Positions 5,723-5,904 of a stretch of 5,904 nucleotides of DNA are shown here, piece after piece. This DNA comes from Gammaproteobacteria bacterium. GTDB lineage: Bacteria > Pseudomonadota > Gammaproteobacteria > Pseudomonadales > Azotimanducaceae. The stretch is taken from positions 1 to 5,904 of the forward strand of contig VXPR01000559.1 in the NCBI GenBank assembly GCA_009839405.1. The letters run 5' to 3'. A model generated the notes under the pieces. It worked only from the letters and a program-made list of their open reading frames with translations, made no database searches and was not told the DNA's origin. Positions within the stretch are counted from its first letter, which is position 1. Every line of letters starts with the position of its first letter. The translations under genes were made by a program, and so were the position numbers.

Positions 5723-5904
5723 TCAGAGGGTGATGTCCCGCTGCCAGTACTCGTCGCCGTCTCGACTGATCTCCGTCCGCGCCGCCTCGTTCCACTCGCC
5801 GCCGCCGATATAGGCGCCCTTGTAGTCGTGCGGCGTCTCGTGGGGGTAGCGCTGCCCCCGGGCATCGCTGGCGAGGGGAAAAAAGCGCGCCCGCATAAGC
5901 ACAA
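5723..5904 (-). CDS. 3' end of an unrecognised gene (partial at right edge, at least 57 codons)
   Basis: A minus-strand frame is open from the right edge to TGA 5725-5723. It contains an ATG at 5896, from which it would encode 57 aa, including the segments MRARFFPLASDARGQ, HDYKGAYIGGGEWNEAAR and DEYWQRDITL at the C-terminus. Most codons end in G or C, and the composition is ordinary for a soluble protein, whereas the overlapping frames are rich in Arg and Ser or Thr. Only eight bases lie upstream of the ATG and they show no ribosome site, so this is more likely the end of a longer gene than a complete small one. I recognise no domain. The 50-base spacing to the kinase gene on the same strand suggests a shared operon. 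Confidence 0.6.
   Translation of the reverse strand, partial: VLMRARFFPLASDARGQRYPHETPHDYKGAYIGGGEWNEAARTEISRDGDEYWQRDITL

Overview
The window is GC-rich throughout, and every believed gene has strong G/C preference at third codon positions. Gene types and codon use fit a high-GC bacterium, most likely a proteobacterium. I cannot place it more finely, and no rRNA, tRNA, transposase, integrase or CRISPR array is visible.

Layout, left to right. Positions 1-93 (+) hold the last 30 codons of an unrecognised gene. A 177-base gap follows. It contains two clusters of an imperfect 12-bp direct repeat (consensus TGCCAAATAGGC) around a 42-bp AT-rich stretch. This arrangement looks like the control region of the next gene, a Fic-domain protein at 271-1455 (+). 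That protein has an intact catalytic motif, its own inhibitory motif and a C-terminal winged-helix-like tail. After a further 128 bases, which contain a 17-bp dyad, comes a large NDP-forming acyl-CoA synthetase at 1584-3710 (+). It is fused in the order ATP-grasp (beta) then CoA-binding/ligase (alpha), and both phospho-histidine motifs are present.

The right half is transcribed from the minus strand and converges on the synthetase. A VapBC-type toxin-antitoxin pair occupies 4478-3817. The antitoxin comes first, the genes overlap by 4 bp (GTGA), and a near-perfect 19-bp palindrome lies just upstream as the likely autoregulatory operator. About 240 bases with no convincing gene separate this pair from an APH(6)/hydroxyurea-phosphotransferase-like small-molecule kinase at 5672-4755. 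That kinase lies 50 bases downstream of the 3' end of another unrecognised gene that runs off the right edge (5904-5723) and may be co-transcribed with it.

Functionally the window combines one metabolic enzyme with three accessory-type functions: Fic AMPylase, VapBC and an antibiotic-kinase relative. These look like independent units rather than one pathway. Nothing here proves a new multi-gene system. The least ordinary signal is the 12-bp repeat architecture in front of the Fic gene.
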